Assembly (NCBI GenBank): GCA_040954595.2
Contig: CM082577.2
Location: 12,214,001-12,278,000 of the forward strand
Length of the DNA stretch: 64,000 bases
DNA from: Balanoglossus misakiensis
Lineage: Eukaryota > Hemichordata
Direction of reading: 5' to 3'
Part shown: piece after piece, positions 24,429 through 34,919 of the stretch
Position numbering within the stretch: the stretch's first letter is position 1
How the letters are laid out: the number at the start of each line of letters is the position of its first letter
Notes under the pieces: generated by a model
Told to the model about the DNA's origin: nothing
What the model saw: the letters and a program-made list of their open reading frames with translations, nothing else
The model's database searches: none
Translations under genes and position numbers: made by a program

Positions 24429-24782
24429 TTAAAGGGACAAAGTCTTTCTCTCTCGCTGCCCTTTTTGATTAATTATGTTTGATACAAGACACCGTTTATG
24501 TTATTCTACATGTGGATATATAGTAAATGAAGGTTCAACCACACACAACTTTCATCCCGTTTGTAGGATATGAGAGTAAAAAATCGCCCCAAATGAATAA
24601 TTGGTAAACACTGATTATTCATTTTGGCGAGTTTTGCACTCTTGTGTCTACAAGTGGGATGGAAGTTGTGTGTGGTTGAACGTTGATTCACTATATATTC
24701 ACATGTAGAATAATATAAATGGTGTCTTGTATCAAACATAATTAATGGAAAAAGGGCAGCGAGAGAGAGACTGTCCCTTTAA
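24429..24782. mobile_element. 354-bp TTAA-flanked long foldback
   Basis: ttaaagggacaaagtctttc at the left and the inverse gagactgtccctttaa at the right, with arms pairing for about 150 bp each (atgtttgatacaagacacc against ggtgtcttgtatcaaacat; tcaaccacacacaactttc against gaagttgtgtgtggttga). The TTAA on both sides fits a TTAA-target transposon (piggyBac- or Kolobok-like MITE). Confidence 0.85.
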
Positions 24783-25290
24783 GGTTTTTACAGCAATATC
24801 ACAGAAATGGTGCAGAATTTTTAGAAAAGCATGCTTATCTATATTCTCCTAAGTGACTTGCTAAAATTGGCTAAATTGATTGAAAAATGAGGGAGTTGAG
24901 AGGTGTTCAACATTTGCAAAAAACAGGAGACAAAACTCCATAGAACACAATTGGTAAGATTTTTGCATGTGCAATTGTTGAGTGCTTGGAACATTGCCAG
25001 CGATAGCAACCAAGTAGCGCTTTGAATCCTACGGTATTGCCTTAAAATTATCAGAAATGTTTTTGGTGCGTGTCGATAAACAGACGTTGGGGGAAATGTA
25101 TTTTATGGATTTGCATAATCTTGGGACAAAGCATTCCATTGGTGTCAATTGACCAATCAGAATTGCATAAGTTGAATGTCAGACCCTGAACCCATAGTCA
25201 TTACTTCCTGTGCGATTAGTCGGTAATTAAGATCAGCTGTTTCAGTAAAATAGCCAGTCCTGGGGGATTGGCAATGACCCTGTGGCATAT

Positions 25291-25493
25291 ACTACAAAAC
25301 GAGCAATCATTTTTTTGCGAAATAGGCGAGAGCAAAAATAACGTGAAAATAAAAAGTTGTGTAAAATGTTTTTTCGGAGATAACGATGCAGTAAAGGAAA
25401 TAAGGGAACACGAAAATTAATCCCTGTGTAACAGTTGCCTCTGTTGATATTGCGAAAATTTCCTGTCGCGAAAATAACCCGTTTTACAGTACT
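25291..25493. mobile_element. MITE, TACTGTAAAACGGG subfamily, diverged left end
   Basis: The right end aataacccgttttacagtac matches the 14666 copy, with cgcgaaaat blocks inside. The left end (actacaaaacgagcaatc) has drifted. Confidence 0.75.
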
Positions 25494-26611
25494 CCCCCAA
25501 GAGAATTTAATCTGCCCATGAGTGTGTGCGACTGTAGCACTGGGAGGGATGTGGTCAAGGCGTGGGGTGCTGCCATGTACACCCTCTGATTGATGAATGT
25601 AACATAACCTCCCGGGCCAGTTTTTTTATTTGGACTCAACTACTTTGCAGTTCATGATCCATGACTTGCATGAAACAAAGACTCTAAGGCTTTTATGTCG
25701 ATCCTCTCCCGCCTTGATGAATACCGACTCGATTCGCCGTCTTCGTCCACGGTGAAACATAAACACAGCAGAGGTGCCAATGTTCAAATTCAAAGTATAA
25801 GGCCTCAGTTTATAGCCATAATTTCTTAAGGTTCACATTTTGTTTCCAACTAAACTAGCCTGGGAACATTTTTTTTTTGCTTGCAATGAACGTGCATACT
25901 GTATGAAAGTAACATAATAGATTTGATCATTTTGAAAACGCCTTATTCGATATGTTTTTGTTTGCCCAGTATTCTGTGAACTGTAGCCAACTATGGATGG
26001 GTCGTTTACATGTATTATCCTGGAGGCCAGGAAGATTGGGACTGCTCTGAATTTGTTTTACCCAGCATCTCTGCTGAAACCTCTTGTCTTCAAAACCCTG
26101 ATAATATTAGCCTCAATTTTTACAGCTGGTGTAATAATACACATTTCACCGGCCACCTTTGGTCAAAGTTCATGGTAACAAATGTTAATTTTGAAATGGT
26201 GTTTTGTTTTAATTTCACATCATCAAACCTAAAAGTTGTCTCAGACATGCGCACTGGTGAATTGTTGTCCCTCCAGAAATGTTTGCTCTTCCAGTATTGC
26301 AAAAAGCTTGGATTAAGTTTTAGAGGGCTAGAATTTAAACAGTATACTACTTGTCATGTGTGACAGTACCCAAACAAATTCTGGAAAATTGAGGTATTCT
26401 ATATAAACTCCATGCTCATACGTGGGACCTACTGAACTTAAATCAAATGTAAAATAATAACAATAGCAGCAACACAAGGTTTTCTTTTGCTTGTTCACTT
26501 TGTACAATTGTCCAGGGTGCCCCGGGCCCGCTCTCCCTTTAATGTGTTCCATCTATTTGTGGTAGTGACAAGATGAGAATATTGTCTCATGAAGTAAATT
26601 AATTAGTAAAT

Positions 26612-26622
26612 GGCGATGATGG

Positions 26623-26664
<42 letters not shown>

Positions 26665-26675
26665 GGCGATGATGG

Positions 26676-26720
<45 letters not shown>
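26612..26720 (+). repeat. (GAT)n microsatellite
   Basis: Two runs of gatgatgat separated by the repeated interruption gcgatgatggt at 26612 and 26665, suggesting a segmental duplication of an older shorter array. Confidence 0.95.
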
Positions 26721-26722
<2 letters not shown>

Positions 26723-27088
26723 ACTCATCCCCCTCAAAAAACGGAGCCTGGACTCTTGGCCGATACCGTTCTACAGGGACTGCAATTACCACGTACTGTG
26801 TGAAACACACCTTCTTCACATTTTCTCCGTAATCTTGCAAGATCGTTGATAGGAGCTGGTCAATTAAGACACACACCAAGTTATTTCTTAAATACACCAT
26901 TAATGTGACATGTGACATAGAGTGACAGAGCCAATTTCTAAGTAGCATGGTGTTTATTTGTATAAGCGTCTCCTCTGACAAGAATATCAAGTAGAAGGTG
27001 CATGGCTCGAGGCTCAGTTTAGAGGGAAGGGGTCATTTTGGGGTTGGTGGATCAATTTCAAGGTCGGAGTCCTCTTAAACTCATTCAG

Positions 27089-27128
27089 TTTCACTTCCTG
27101 CTTTCTGCAAAATAGTACTTTATAAATA
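27089..27128 (+). promoter_or_regulatory. promoter of the modular protein gene: ETS/IRF-like motif and TATA box
   Basis: TATAAATA lies at 27121-27128, about 135 bp before the start codon. Upstream at 27089-27098, the minus strand reads GGAAGTGAAA, matching the GGAANNGAAA composite element bound by ETS (PU.1-class) and IRF proteins in vertebrate immune genes. A further tcacttcctt lies just after the TATA box. The transcript start would be about 27150. Confidence 0.45.
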
Positions 27129-27263
27129 GGTTAATTGCTGTCACTTCCTTATTTCCAAAAACATGAAACCTGAAATCCGTAAATATTGTGATGCACATCC
27201 TTGTTGGTCCCTTGATAAGAGCGACCTGTTTGCTGGATTGCACTCACTGATCAGTACGTTCTC

Positions 27264-27363
27264 ATGAGAGGTAGGATGGCGATCTCTGTTGCTGTCATAT
27301 TCCTGCTGACCATTTTGACAGCGGTCTGCTCACATACATGTACGCACAGTCCAGCACAAGTTG
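27264..27363 (+). CDS. modular protein exon 1: signal peptide
   Basis: Two candidate starts, 27264 and 27276. The second (aggATGg) has A at -3 and G at +4 and gives a cleaner signal peptide: MAISVAVIFLLTILTAVCS. Donor gtaagttg after 33 codons plus one base. Confidence 0.8.
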
Positions 27364-28715
27364 GTAAGTTGTATAGATTTTGTCTTATGGACAATTGTGA
27401 AAGAATTCAATTTGGCAGATTGTCCCAGAGTGAGAGTGGTGCGGCTTAGACTTCGGTGGATTAGCCCTGGAGAAACACAATTCGATCTGTCACAAAGAAA
27501 TGGGACGAAAACTGAAATATCCCCCTTCTTTAAGTTTGGGGGGACTTTATACCCAGAGATACTGCTTGTTATCAGATCTCATACCCTACCGTATTTCAGT
27601 ATTGTGTTTGATTTTGAGTTTGTGTCGACCAAGTTGTGAAGTTACTATATGCAGTGGCTGGCCACTATCAGAACAACTGCATCATTCTGCTTGTATAAAT
27701 GAGGACATCAGAATAACTCCAAAAGTCCTAACCTTTTGTTGATGATGTGAACATTGGGTAAACTTGAAACTGCACTATCTTTTAGATCTCATTAACATAA
27801 TTTTTCCAGTACATTCTGCACCTAAATTGTGTCGTTTCAATTTTACTACAAATTACTCCTGTTGTTGGAAATGGTACATGTATGCCATTTCATACCCACT
27901 TATAGTTATATGCAACTTTAGGAATAAATTGACACCTAGCTGTGCTAATTGTTTAATTATCAAATCTCATCATGCTCATAGTTGACTGACTATCAGAATT
28001 CCACAGCCATTGTCCATCACTCAGACATACTGTTTACAAAGTCATTTGCCTCATTTGAAAATTCCAGGTCTATGTGATGTTCCGGCTATACCTTCGAATG
28101 GACGTGTGACCTTGACATTATCTCACAACAATCCACACGTTGCGAATTTTATCTGTGAGGATGGCTTTGAACTTCACTTCGGGCCTTCGGAGAGAATCTG
28201 TCAGAATGGACAGTGGGAAGGTGGAGTTCTACCAATATGTGTTGAAGGTTTGTGAAAGTATTAGTATAATTATTCCATTTGCATGTGGAGAATTACCCAG
28301 CAAGACCACTGTCGTGCAACCTGTATACAACGAGTCTCAAATACTCAAATACTCACTTCACATACAATTTCGATGAAACTGTGGGGACTGTGTCATCTGT
28401 GATGACTTATTGTTTGTGCTTTTTAAAACTCTTCCTAAACCATGGAAACCTCATTGATGTCATACATGAATCGATGTCTGCATATTGTGTCAGCCGATGT
28501 GTTTTCAATCCATTTCTCACAAACTTCAAATATGCTGTTTTCACAATAATGGTGTCAAGAGTATAGACCCGTCAGCGAGTAGAATTAGAATAATATAGTG
28601 TGATGTGTACGTCTCAGCTGATTTTCTTCAAACATGACAAAAAAAGTACCGGTAAGTACATGTAGCAATTGCATGTGACATACCAAAGGGAGCTTAGGAA
28701 TTGTTGTTGTTGTTA

Positions 28716-28753
<38 letters not shown>

Positions 28754-31700
28754 AAGATTGGTAATAAATTTAAAAAAAATCAATGTGTCATTTCTTGCTA
28801 TGTTTGTCGATGTTGTAGATAACTGTAAAAGAACTGAGTTTTGTTCGTGGAAAACACGACCTAGGTCGCCGAACGACACTCCCGTATCTACAACATCGAC
28901 AAACATAGCAAGAAATGACACATTGATTTTTGTTTTTAAATTTATTACCAATCTTAACATCAACAACAACAACATCAACAACAACAATAACAACAACAAT
29001 AATTCCTAAGCTCCCTGTGAACATACCTGTACATTGAGCATGTTTAAATTACCGTATTGTACTCTGTATAGAACAATGCCTTCTGTTTTGATTGTACAGA
29101 ACACAATCCAAGTGATGAGAAAGTGTGTGTGAAACCACCAGATCTTGAACATGGAATAATTAAGATCAATGGGGTGATATATATCGGAGACCCAGATGAT
29201 GAGTTTCCTGAGGGAACGATTCTACAATTTGACTGTTCCGCGAACTTTAGGCTAAATGGAAGTTCTGACCTAAGTACTTGCCAAGATGGCTCATGGACAC
29301 CCTCATTTCCTACCTGTGGTATGTATCATTGATAACCCATCCACATGCTAACGGTATTAGCCCAGAGACCAGGGCGTCGATCACCAGGGCGTCGGGGAAA
29401 AGAAATCTAGATCGACGCCCTGGTCTCCGGGCTATAACGGTATCGTCTTAGTTGTTTGGCTGACTAATTTGGGGTAGAAATTACCTTGACACATAAAATC
29501 TTACTTTGACATCACTGTGCATTCATGGAATATGTTTGTGTGGCAAATACATGTACATAATATATATTCAATGTCAGTACTCTTTTCTGTCTGTCTGTCT
29601 TGAAAGTCAGTACATTTGGCTTGCGTCACAAAAATTGTAGCATCTGTAATACTGATGAATACTGTAAAACACTTTATTTTCGCGAGCAATAAATTTTCGC
29701 GAAATACGCGAGAGCCAAAATAGCGTGAAAATAAAAAGTAGCGTAATTTTTTTTTGAAGATAACGATGCAGTGAATGAAATAAGAGAACGCGAAAATTAA
29801 TACTCGCGAAACAGTGGCCTCTCTCGATATCGCGAAAATTTCAACTCGCGAAAATAAAGTGTTTCACATTATATTACTGTATATATTTAGCAGCAAATTA
29901 TACCGTTTTTGCACAATAAATGCCAACTGCACTGGTTGGTTGAATTCAGATGTACATGCACCCATTGACCACTTATGTCTAACATTTATATTGTTTCACT
30001 GTATCTGGGTTTTTTTTTCCAGTTGATGAACGTAGTTGTGAATGTCCCGAGACCAACAATGATGTCATAATTTATTATGACAATAAGCAACTAGACAGCT
30101 GTTCATCGCGAATATTCCCGCCAGGGATAGTGATAACACAACGCTGCTCAGATATTGGCAAGTATATTCTGAGTGAAACACGTGGCGTTTCTTCCCTAAC
30201 TAGAACATGCCAGAACACTCAATGGACATCTGATGTAGCTACATGCCGTAAGTATACTTCTCACAATTATTATTGATATTGACAGAAAGTCAGTACATGT
30301 AGTTATAAAAATTGTAGTTAAATGTACATTCAGTAAAATTGAAAATAATTTGTTATTTCTTTTAATTGTGAATTCTTGGATTCTCCTTTGTATGTATAAA
30401 GAAAATCCATAATAAAATATAGGGGTCACTGAGCTTGTTTTTGAAATACAGAGCCGTGAATTTAGTCGTCGATAATAGAAGAAAACTGCTGACTCAGCAT
30501 TTTTCACCAATGGTTTGTCTATGGGCGAAAAATTTATATATTTTTGAAATTTATCTCAAAATAGAGCGCAGTGACCCCTATTTATTATTTGACCGGTGAA
30601 TTTATTTTTACTTGACTGAGCTATGTATAACATTTCGTGAAAATGACAATAGTAGAAGTTTGTCTTCTAGCAATTATCAATGTAAACCTATGGGAAAAAG
30701 ACGAGTGCGCGCAGGTTTATGTTCTGCGCGTACATCCTTAATGAATGATCTGTGTATTATCGCACATGTAATATTAAATGTCCCTCTATGGTAGTTGCAA
30801 TATCTTAACAATGTTAATGGTAAATTAGCTTGTTTATTTACTTTTTCATTTTCATTCAGAACGTTCAGTTGGAGAAATCACGTGGGAAGGTGATTCTCCA
30901 AGAGAAGTCACAGAAGATGGTAGATTAGTGGTTTATCCCTTAGCAGATACACTTTTCAATCTGGACTGTAGATCACCTCGTGTTCCACATAATTCTCTGA
31001 CTTGGTATAGAGCAAACCGGCACAAGTCTTCGTACAGCATAAGAAATGGATACCGACGGCTCAGATTCCGACCTCCAAACGTTAGAAACTCTGGTACATA
31101 CACCTGTTCGTATGGAAGTACAGTACAACATTATGTTACTTTGGAAATACAAGGTATTACACATAATTGTCCTTAGTCAAATCTCACATGTTTCCTAGCA
31201 AGAAAGTTTGATAAGAATATTGCAAGTGATATGTTTATACAATATTTTGTGCTAAGTTGCGTTATGGTCTTGTACTCGATAGTGGTTGCTACATGAGTTG
31301 AAGCAGCTGGTCTGGATATGAATACATGTCAATTACTAATACTAGTACAACATGCAATATCACATATGAACTGATGCATAGCAAATATCAGTGGTGCTTC
31401 ATAGCTTACCATATTGACTAGTTTCTTACATTAAAATCTATTAATGTTCAGATATCACTAGTCCATGACATGGACCCAAAGAGCCATTAACCATCATTAA
31501 AGGTGCATGGTCACCTCCAATTTACATATGTCCTTAAATGGCAAAAGTGGCGTACGTATCGCGTTCTAAAGAACATATGGTGGCGCTCTTTTTTTCGCGT
31601 GTGCCACCCACTGAAAATCTGTGATTGGCCAGATCTCAATTTGCCATGGTAACTGTAGCTAAATTTACATAGGTGACCTTATACCTTTAAGTCAGTTTTA

Positions 31701-34700
31701 TTTCAAGTCAAGTTACAAGGACTGAGGTATTTGTTGACTTGTTTCTTCTGCAGAGGTGCACTGTCCAGATGTTCCAAATTTAGCAGACGGCACCATAGTG
31801 CCAGACCGTCATCCATTGAGTACAGGACCATTCATCCTTGGAGATAAACTTTCATTTTCGTGTGGCTATGGCTATCAACTTCATGGAGTTTCAACTGTCA
31901 CATGTACATACAGAGGAGAATGGTCTGACAGAATACCAACTTGTCAGCGTAAGTATTTTGTTGTAAAGTCCCCTTGAACAGAGGTGGTCAACTCGGATTG
32001 CACTAGCTTCTTAGGCCTTGATAAGGGTACAATATGTGACACTCTGAGGGGTGGAACTTCTCCATGCAAAAATAGACTAATCCTTTCTACAATATGTTAA
32101 CAATTTGTTGGATACTGTAAAACACTTTATTTTTGCGAGTTGAAATTTTCGCGATATCGAGAGAGGCCACTGTTTCGCGAGTATTAATTTTCGCGTTCTC
32201 TTATTTCATTCACTGCATTGTTATCTTCAAAAAAATATACGCGACTTTTTATTTTCACGCTATTTTGGCTCTCGCGTATTTCGCCAACATTTTTGCTTGC
32301 AAAAAAGTGTTTACCAGTATGTTAAGTGGATTGCAGGCAAGTGTTTGTTATAATCTCTTTTTGTGTATGTTGACAGCAAGAACCTGCCCTGACATTGATG
32401 CGCCTGAAAATGGTTTTAAAACTCATAGCAGTAGGACAGTTGGAAGTAAGATTGAATTTTCTTGTAACCAAGGCTACAGACTGGAAGGAGTGAATGAAAT
32501 AGAATGCGGACGCTATTTCCATTGGTCAGCTGATGTTCCAACATGTAGGAGTAGGAGTAGGTATTCTATTTTGTAATATTCCTGACCACTGGGTGTGTGG
32601 GATTCGCCTGAAAATGTGTGACTAAGAGAATTTCACACCCCCAAGGGCCTGAGATCATATGTCTCACATTAGTTGGGGATATTTGTCCCACACGAATCGT
32701 CTGGCATTTTGTACTTTCTGTCTGTGTAATACATATCACGTCATTGGATAACATGTGGCGCCCATTTATTAAAGAATGTTTTGTCATCCAATCAGTGCTC
32801 GCATCATATTTACAGCTTTCCATTCTGCGAGTGTTGGAAAATTTGTTCTCACACTCTGACCCAACACGCACACAGGAGTGTTGGCAGAGAATACAATGTG
32901 CCAGATGACAGTCTTGTAGTCCATCTCAAACACAAATGACCTCGGATATGATTTTTTAAATGTTAAGTCTCACATGAGCCACTACACTACAATACACTAC
33001 TCTGCACTATTCTCTATACTGTAGCATTGGTCATTTAAAAAATTCCTTACTATGATTTATAGATGAAAATGAATGCGGCAACGTCCTGTGTGAAGAGTGG
33101 GAAATATGCACAGATAGATCTGGTGTAAAAGAATGTGCCTGTCGACCAGCAAGTCATTGTGTAGAAGGTGATGATGAACATGTCTGTGGCACTGATGGCA
33201 GGACATACAGATCACTTTGTCGTTTGAATGCAATACGGTGTTCAGGGAGAGATGTTCAGAAGGCCTCAGATGGGGTCTGTCCTGATGGTAAGCCATTTAC
33301 CGTGTGGTTCAATTCAATACTATTGGTCTAAATGTTTTCAAGTTGATACAAGTAAATAACATTAAGTATACCAGTAGGGAGAGGGGGGGGGGGTAGTGAT
33401 TGTGGGTGTGGCTAAATTAGCATAATTTCCCCCTACCAACATTTCATGATAGATAAAATTGCTTCAAATATGTTAATAATTCATTTTCAGATGCAAATTA
33501 GAACTTGCAACAAATTTGCTGCAATATAGTCCTCACAGCAAATTTATAGCATACTATATGCTGCACATATGCAGATGGTGCAAATTTATTTACTTGTGAA
33601 CTTGCCTACAAGTTTGCTGCAAAGTCCTTCCAGAAAACCTGCAGCAAAGACTCATCAATCATTTGTATTAAGAGATTTTCTTATCCTGTCTGCAGGTAGA
33701 GGACAGCCAGGGGGTGATGAAGCAGAGGAGAGCTCTGAAGAAACTGAAGGTACAGGTGCAGCGCATATATTCCCAATATACAATAAATAATCTATTTCAT
33801 CCTTCCCTCTGGTGATGTATCCAACATCATTCAGAAGTTCCTTGCGACTTTATGACATCATCCGGTAGATTTCATCTGAGCCTGTTGTCTAAAAGATTAA
33901 ACGTATGCATAACCAGCACTTGTGTACATGTGTTTTTAACGCCTGCTGGCTTGGGTGGAATATGGTTGTTAACTAGAGGAATTGCTTTGATTTTCCAGAG
34001 AGCTCAGAAACCTTTGTTGATGGGGAAGAATGTTATCGATCATGTCATCCAGATACAATTGAGATTGCCTGTGAGCGTGCAAGACAGGGTCATAATTTTG
34101 GTAAGTTTCTAATTTTGGTTTTATTTTAATCATGTGTTTGATGGAGCTTAAATCATTCATGCCATATAAATAAACCGCTTACTCGCCAGTGTTAGCATTT
34201 GGTTTAAAGGATAGTTTGTATATTACTAGGTCTGTATATACACCTATATGTGAAACATGATTATTGGAAATGTACGTCACTCGTCCATGTTTGTCCCCCG
34301 GCATCCATTTAATTGAAGTATTTCTCACTTTTTAGGATGAGTAGCCATACATGTGTGGAGGTTACATGCTCGTCAAATCAACTACTAATTAACATGGCTT
34401 ATATTCAAAGCATTTTTCCAAACATCACTCCCAAATAATTCTTGTGCAGCACAAAAATCAATGTCAACAGTAATTGTATTCTAAGCAGATGTGCAAAATG
34501 TTTCCTCGAAATTCATGCAATCATATTATTTTTGTGTTATTTCTAATGTTTGGAAATGGTAAAAAAAATTATATTAATACTCTTATTTCACATGCTCCTT
34601 TCCCGCAGTTCTCTTTGGTTATCTCTCTCATGTGTTAGAAACGGAGGCAAACATAGATTACACCTTTGAAGTCCGGAGAAGCATTCCAATAGATGACAGA

Positions 34701-34919
34701 CCCATTCAATTGATAGAAGTTGTGCGAGGACCAGCGAGCAGACAGAATGGATGTCAGTGTCCACAGATAGAGAACCGGGGGTCGGTCTATGTCATCTTTG
34801 GCACAATTGCAACAGATGGTACAAACTTGCTGCAGGTGGAAGGACATAACTATGCAGCAGTGTTGAACAGCGAAGAAATTACACGCCTAACAACCGGGTG
34901 CCCAGCTCTGTTCGAATAG
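27264..34919 (+). CDS. secreted CCP-Ig-CCP-Kazal-NTR modular protein, complete 11-exon gene
   Basis: Exons: 27264-27363, 28068-28247, 29100-29318, 30023-30247, 30860-31153, 31754-31948, 32377-32550 (or -32556), 33063-33287, 33696-33749, 33999-34100, 34609-34919. All ten introns are GT/AG and phase 1, and the reading frame joins without a stop to give 692 residues. Order: signal peptide (1-about 23), CCP1 (34-93), CCP2 (94-166), CCP3, divergent (167-241), Ig (242-339), CCP4 (340-404), CCP5 (405-462), follistatin-N plus Kazal (463-537), acidic linker (538-555), NTR/C345C-like (556-692). CCP modules typify complement regulators and adhesion proteins; C345C domains end complement C3/C4/C5, and FIM/Kazal-like modules occur in C6, C7 and factor I. 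No membrane segment or catalytic domain is present, so a secreted binding or inhibitory role is inferred. I know no named family with this order. The second Met (residue 5) has better start context. Confidence 0.9.
28068..28247 (+). CDS. modular protein exon 2: CCP/sushi 1
   Basis: Exactly 60 codons after the acceptor gaaaattccag. Four cysteines (LCDVPAIPSNG, FICEDGF, RICQNGQW, PICVE) and the conserved Trp before the last Cys make a canonical sushi domain. Confidence 0.93.
28688..29015. mobile_element. 328-bp foldback with GTT/AAC triplet arms, in intron 2
   Basis: gggagcttaggaattgttg at the left and its inverse caataattcctaagctccc at the right. Each arm continues through (GTT)n or (AAC)n, then gttaagattggtaataaatt and tgtcatttcttgctatgttt, around a centre of about 65 bp. 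The hairpin arms are nearly identical, so the element is young or gene-converted. Confidence 0.9.
29100..29318 (+). CDS. modular protein exon 3: CCP/sushi 2
   Basis: 73 codons. KVCVKPPDLEHG, FDCSANF, STCQDGSW and FPTCG supply the four sushi cysteines. An extra acidic loop (GDPDDEFPEG) precedes the second Cys. Confidence 0.93.
29349..29443. mobile_element. 77-bp mini-foldback with perfect 9-bp target duplication, intron 3
   Basis: The element at 29358-29434 starts tagcccagagaccagggcgt and ends in the inverse. It is flanked by taacggtat on both sides (29349-29357 and 29435-29443). A 9-bp duplication is typical of Mutator-like insertion. Confidence 0.85.
29660..29870. mobile_element. MITE, TACTGTAAAACACTTTATTTT subfamily, intron 3
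   Basis: The left end tactgtaaaacactttattt and the right end aaataaagtgtttcaca are inverted, with cgcgaaaa blocks in between. Sister copy at 32113-32319 in the opposite orientation. Confidence 0.85.
30023..30247 (+). CDS. modular protein exon 4: divergent CCP/sushi 3
   Basis: 75 codons after the acceptor ttttttttccag. Cysteines in SCECPET, DSCSS, QRCSD, RTCQNTQW and ATC; the C-terminal half is sushi-like, but there are six cysteines where a canonical module has four. Confidence 0.85.
30860..31153 (+). CDS. modular protein exon 5: Ig-like domain
   Basis: 98 codons. FNLDCRS (B-strand Cys), LTWYRAN (core Trp), then NVRNSGTYTCSYG (F-strand Tyr-x-Cys) and a final G strand YVTLEI. A whole Ig module on one phase 1-1 exon. 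Confidence 0.92.
31497..31690. mobile_element. TTAA-flanked foldback, copy 2, in intron 5
   Basis: ttaaaggtgcatggtcacct at the left and aggtgaccttatacctttaa at the right, with TTAA on both sides. The interior matches the 22254 copy in inverse orientation (ccatggtaactgtagcta). Confidence 0.85.
31754..31948 (+). CDS. modular protein exon 6: CCP/sushi 4
   Basis: 65 codons. HCPDVPNLADG, FSCGYGYQL, VTCTYRGEW and PTCQ give the canonical four cysteines and Trp. Confidence 0.93.
32113..32319. mobile_element. MITE, TACTGTAAAACACTTTATTTT subfamily, intron 6
   Basis: tactgtaaaacactttattt at the left; a drifted right end, aaaaaagtgtttaccagta. Ends only about 58 bp before exon 7. Confidence 0.8.
32377..32556 (+). 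CDS. modular protein exon 7: CCP/sushi 5, with tandem donor sites
   Basis: TCPDIDAPENG, FSCNQGYRL, IECGRYFHW and PTC form the fifth sushi module. The exon runs into the six-base repeat gtaggagtaggagtag, so two in-frame donors exist: after 32550 and after 32556. A third GT at 32561 looks like the best consensus but is phase 2, and leads to a stop in the next exon. Confidence 0.88.
33063..33287 (+). CDS. modular protein exon 8: follistatin-N plus Kazal module
   Basis: 75 codons. ECGNVLCEEWEIC resembles the follistatin EGF-like start; then CACRPASHC, VCGTDGRTYRSLC, LNAIRC and DGVC give a full Kazal pattern. Confidence 0.92.
33696..33749 (+). CDS. modular protein exon 9: acidic linker
   Basis: 18 codons, rich in Gly, Glu and Ser (GGDEAEESSEETE). 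Phase 1-1, so skipping would keep frame. Acceptor cctgtctgcag, donor gtacaggt. Confidence 0.75.
33999..34100 (+). CDS. modular protein exon 10: start of NTR domain
   Basis: 34 codons: ESSETFVDGEECYRSCHPDT then IEIACERARQGHNF. Three cysteines, as at the start of NTR/C345C modules, where the strand around the third Cys begins the OB-like fold. Confidence 0.82.
34609..34919 (+). CDS. modular protein exon 11: NTR/C345C-like C-terminus
   Basis: 103 codons and TAG. Pattern VLFGYLSHVLE, IDYTFEVRRS, IQLIEVVRGP, GCQCPQIENRGSVYVIFG, then a short tail with TTGCPALFE. The alternating strands, the paired Cys-x-Cys and the YVIFG strand fit the netrin/C345C fold. Confidence 0.85.

Larger units (their letters stand above)
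24783..27080. other. intergenic stretch between the lectin and the modular protein gene
   Basis: Contains a MITE (25291-25493), a GAT microsatellite (26612-26720) and an unexplained Cys-containing open frame at 25983-26363 (+). That frame has no start with good context, no domain and no partner exons, so it is not called a gene. Confidence 0.45.

Noticed and set aside
25983-26363. Cys-containing open frame with several Asn-x-Ser/Thr sites upstream of the modular protein gene
   Set aside because: No domain recognised, no matching splice sites or start with good context, and the modular gene has its own TATA box and signal peptide.
26612-26720. GAT repeat considered as a CRISPR-like or protein-coding Asp repeat
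   Set aside because: Simple microsatellite with no spacers and no flanking coding frame.
27764-27985. Possible extra exon in intron 1 of the modular protein gene (frame with CRFNFTTNYSCCWK)
   Set aside because: A pyrimidine tract and AG precede it, but no phase 1 donor follows in a sensible place and no domain is recognisable.
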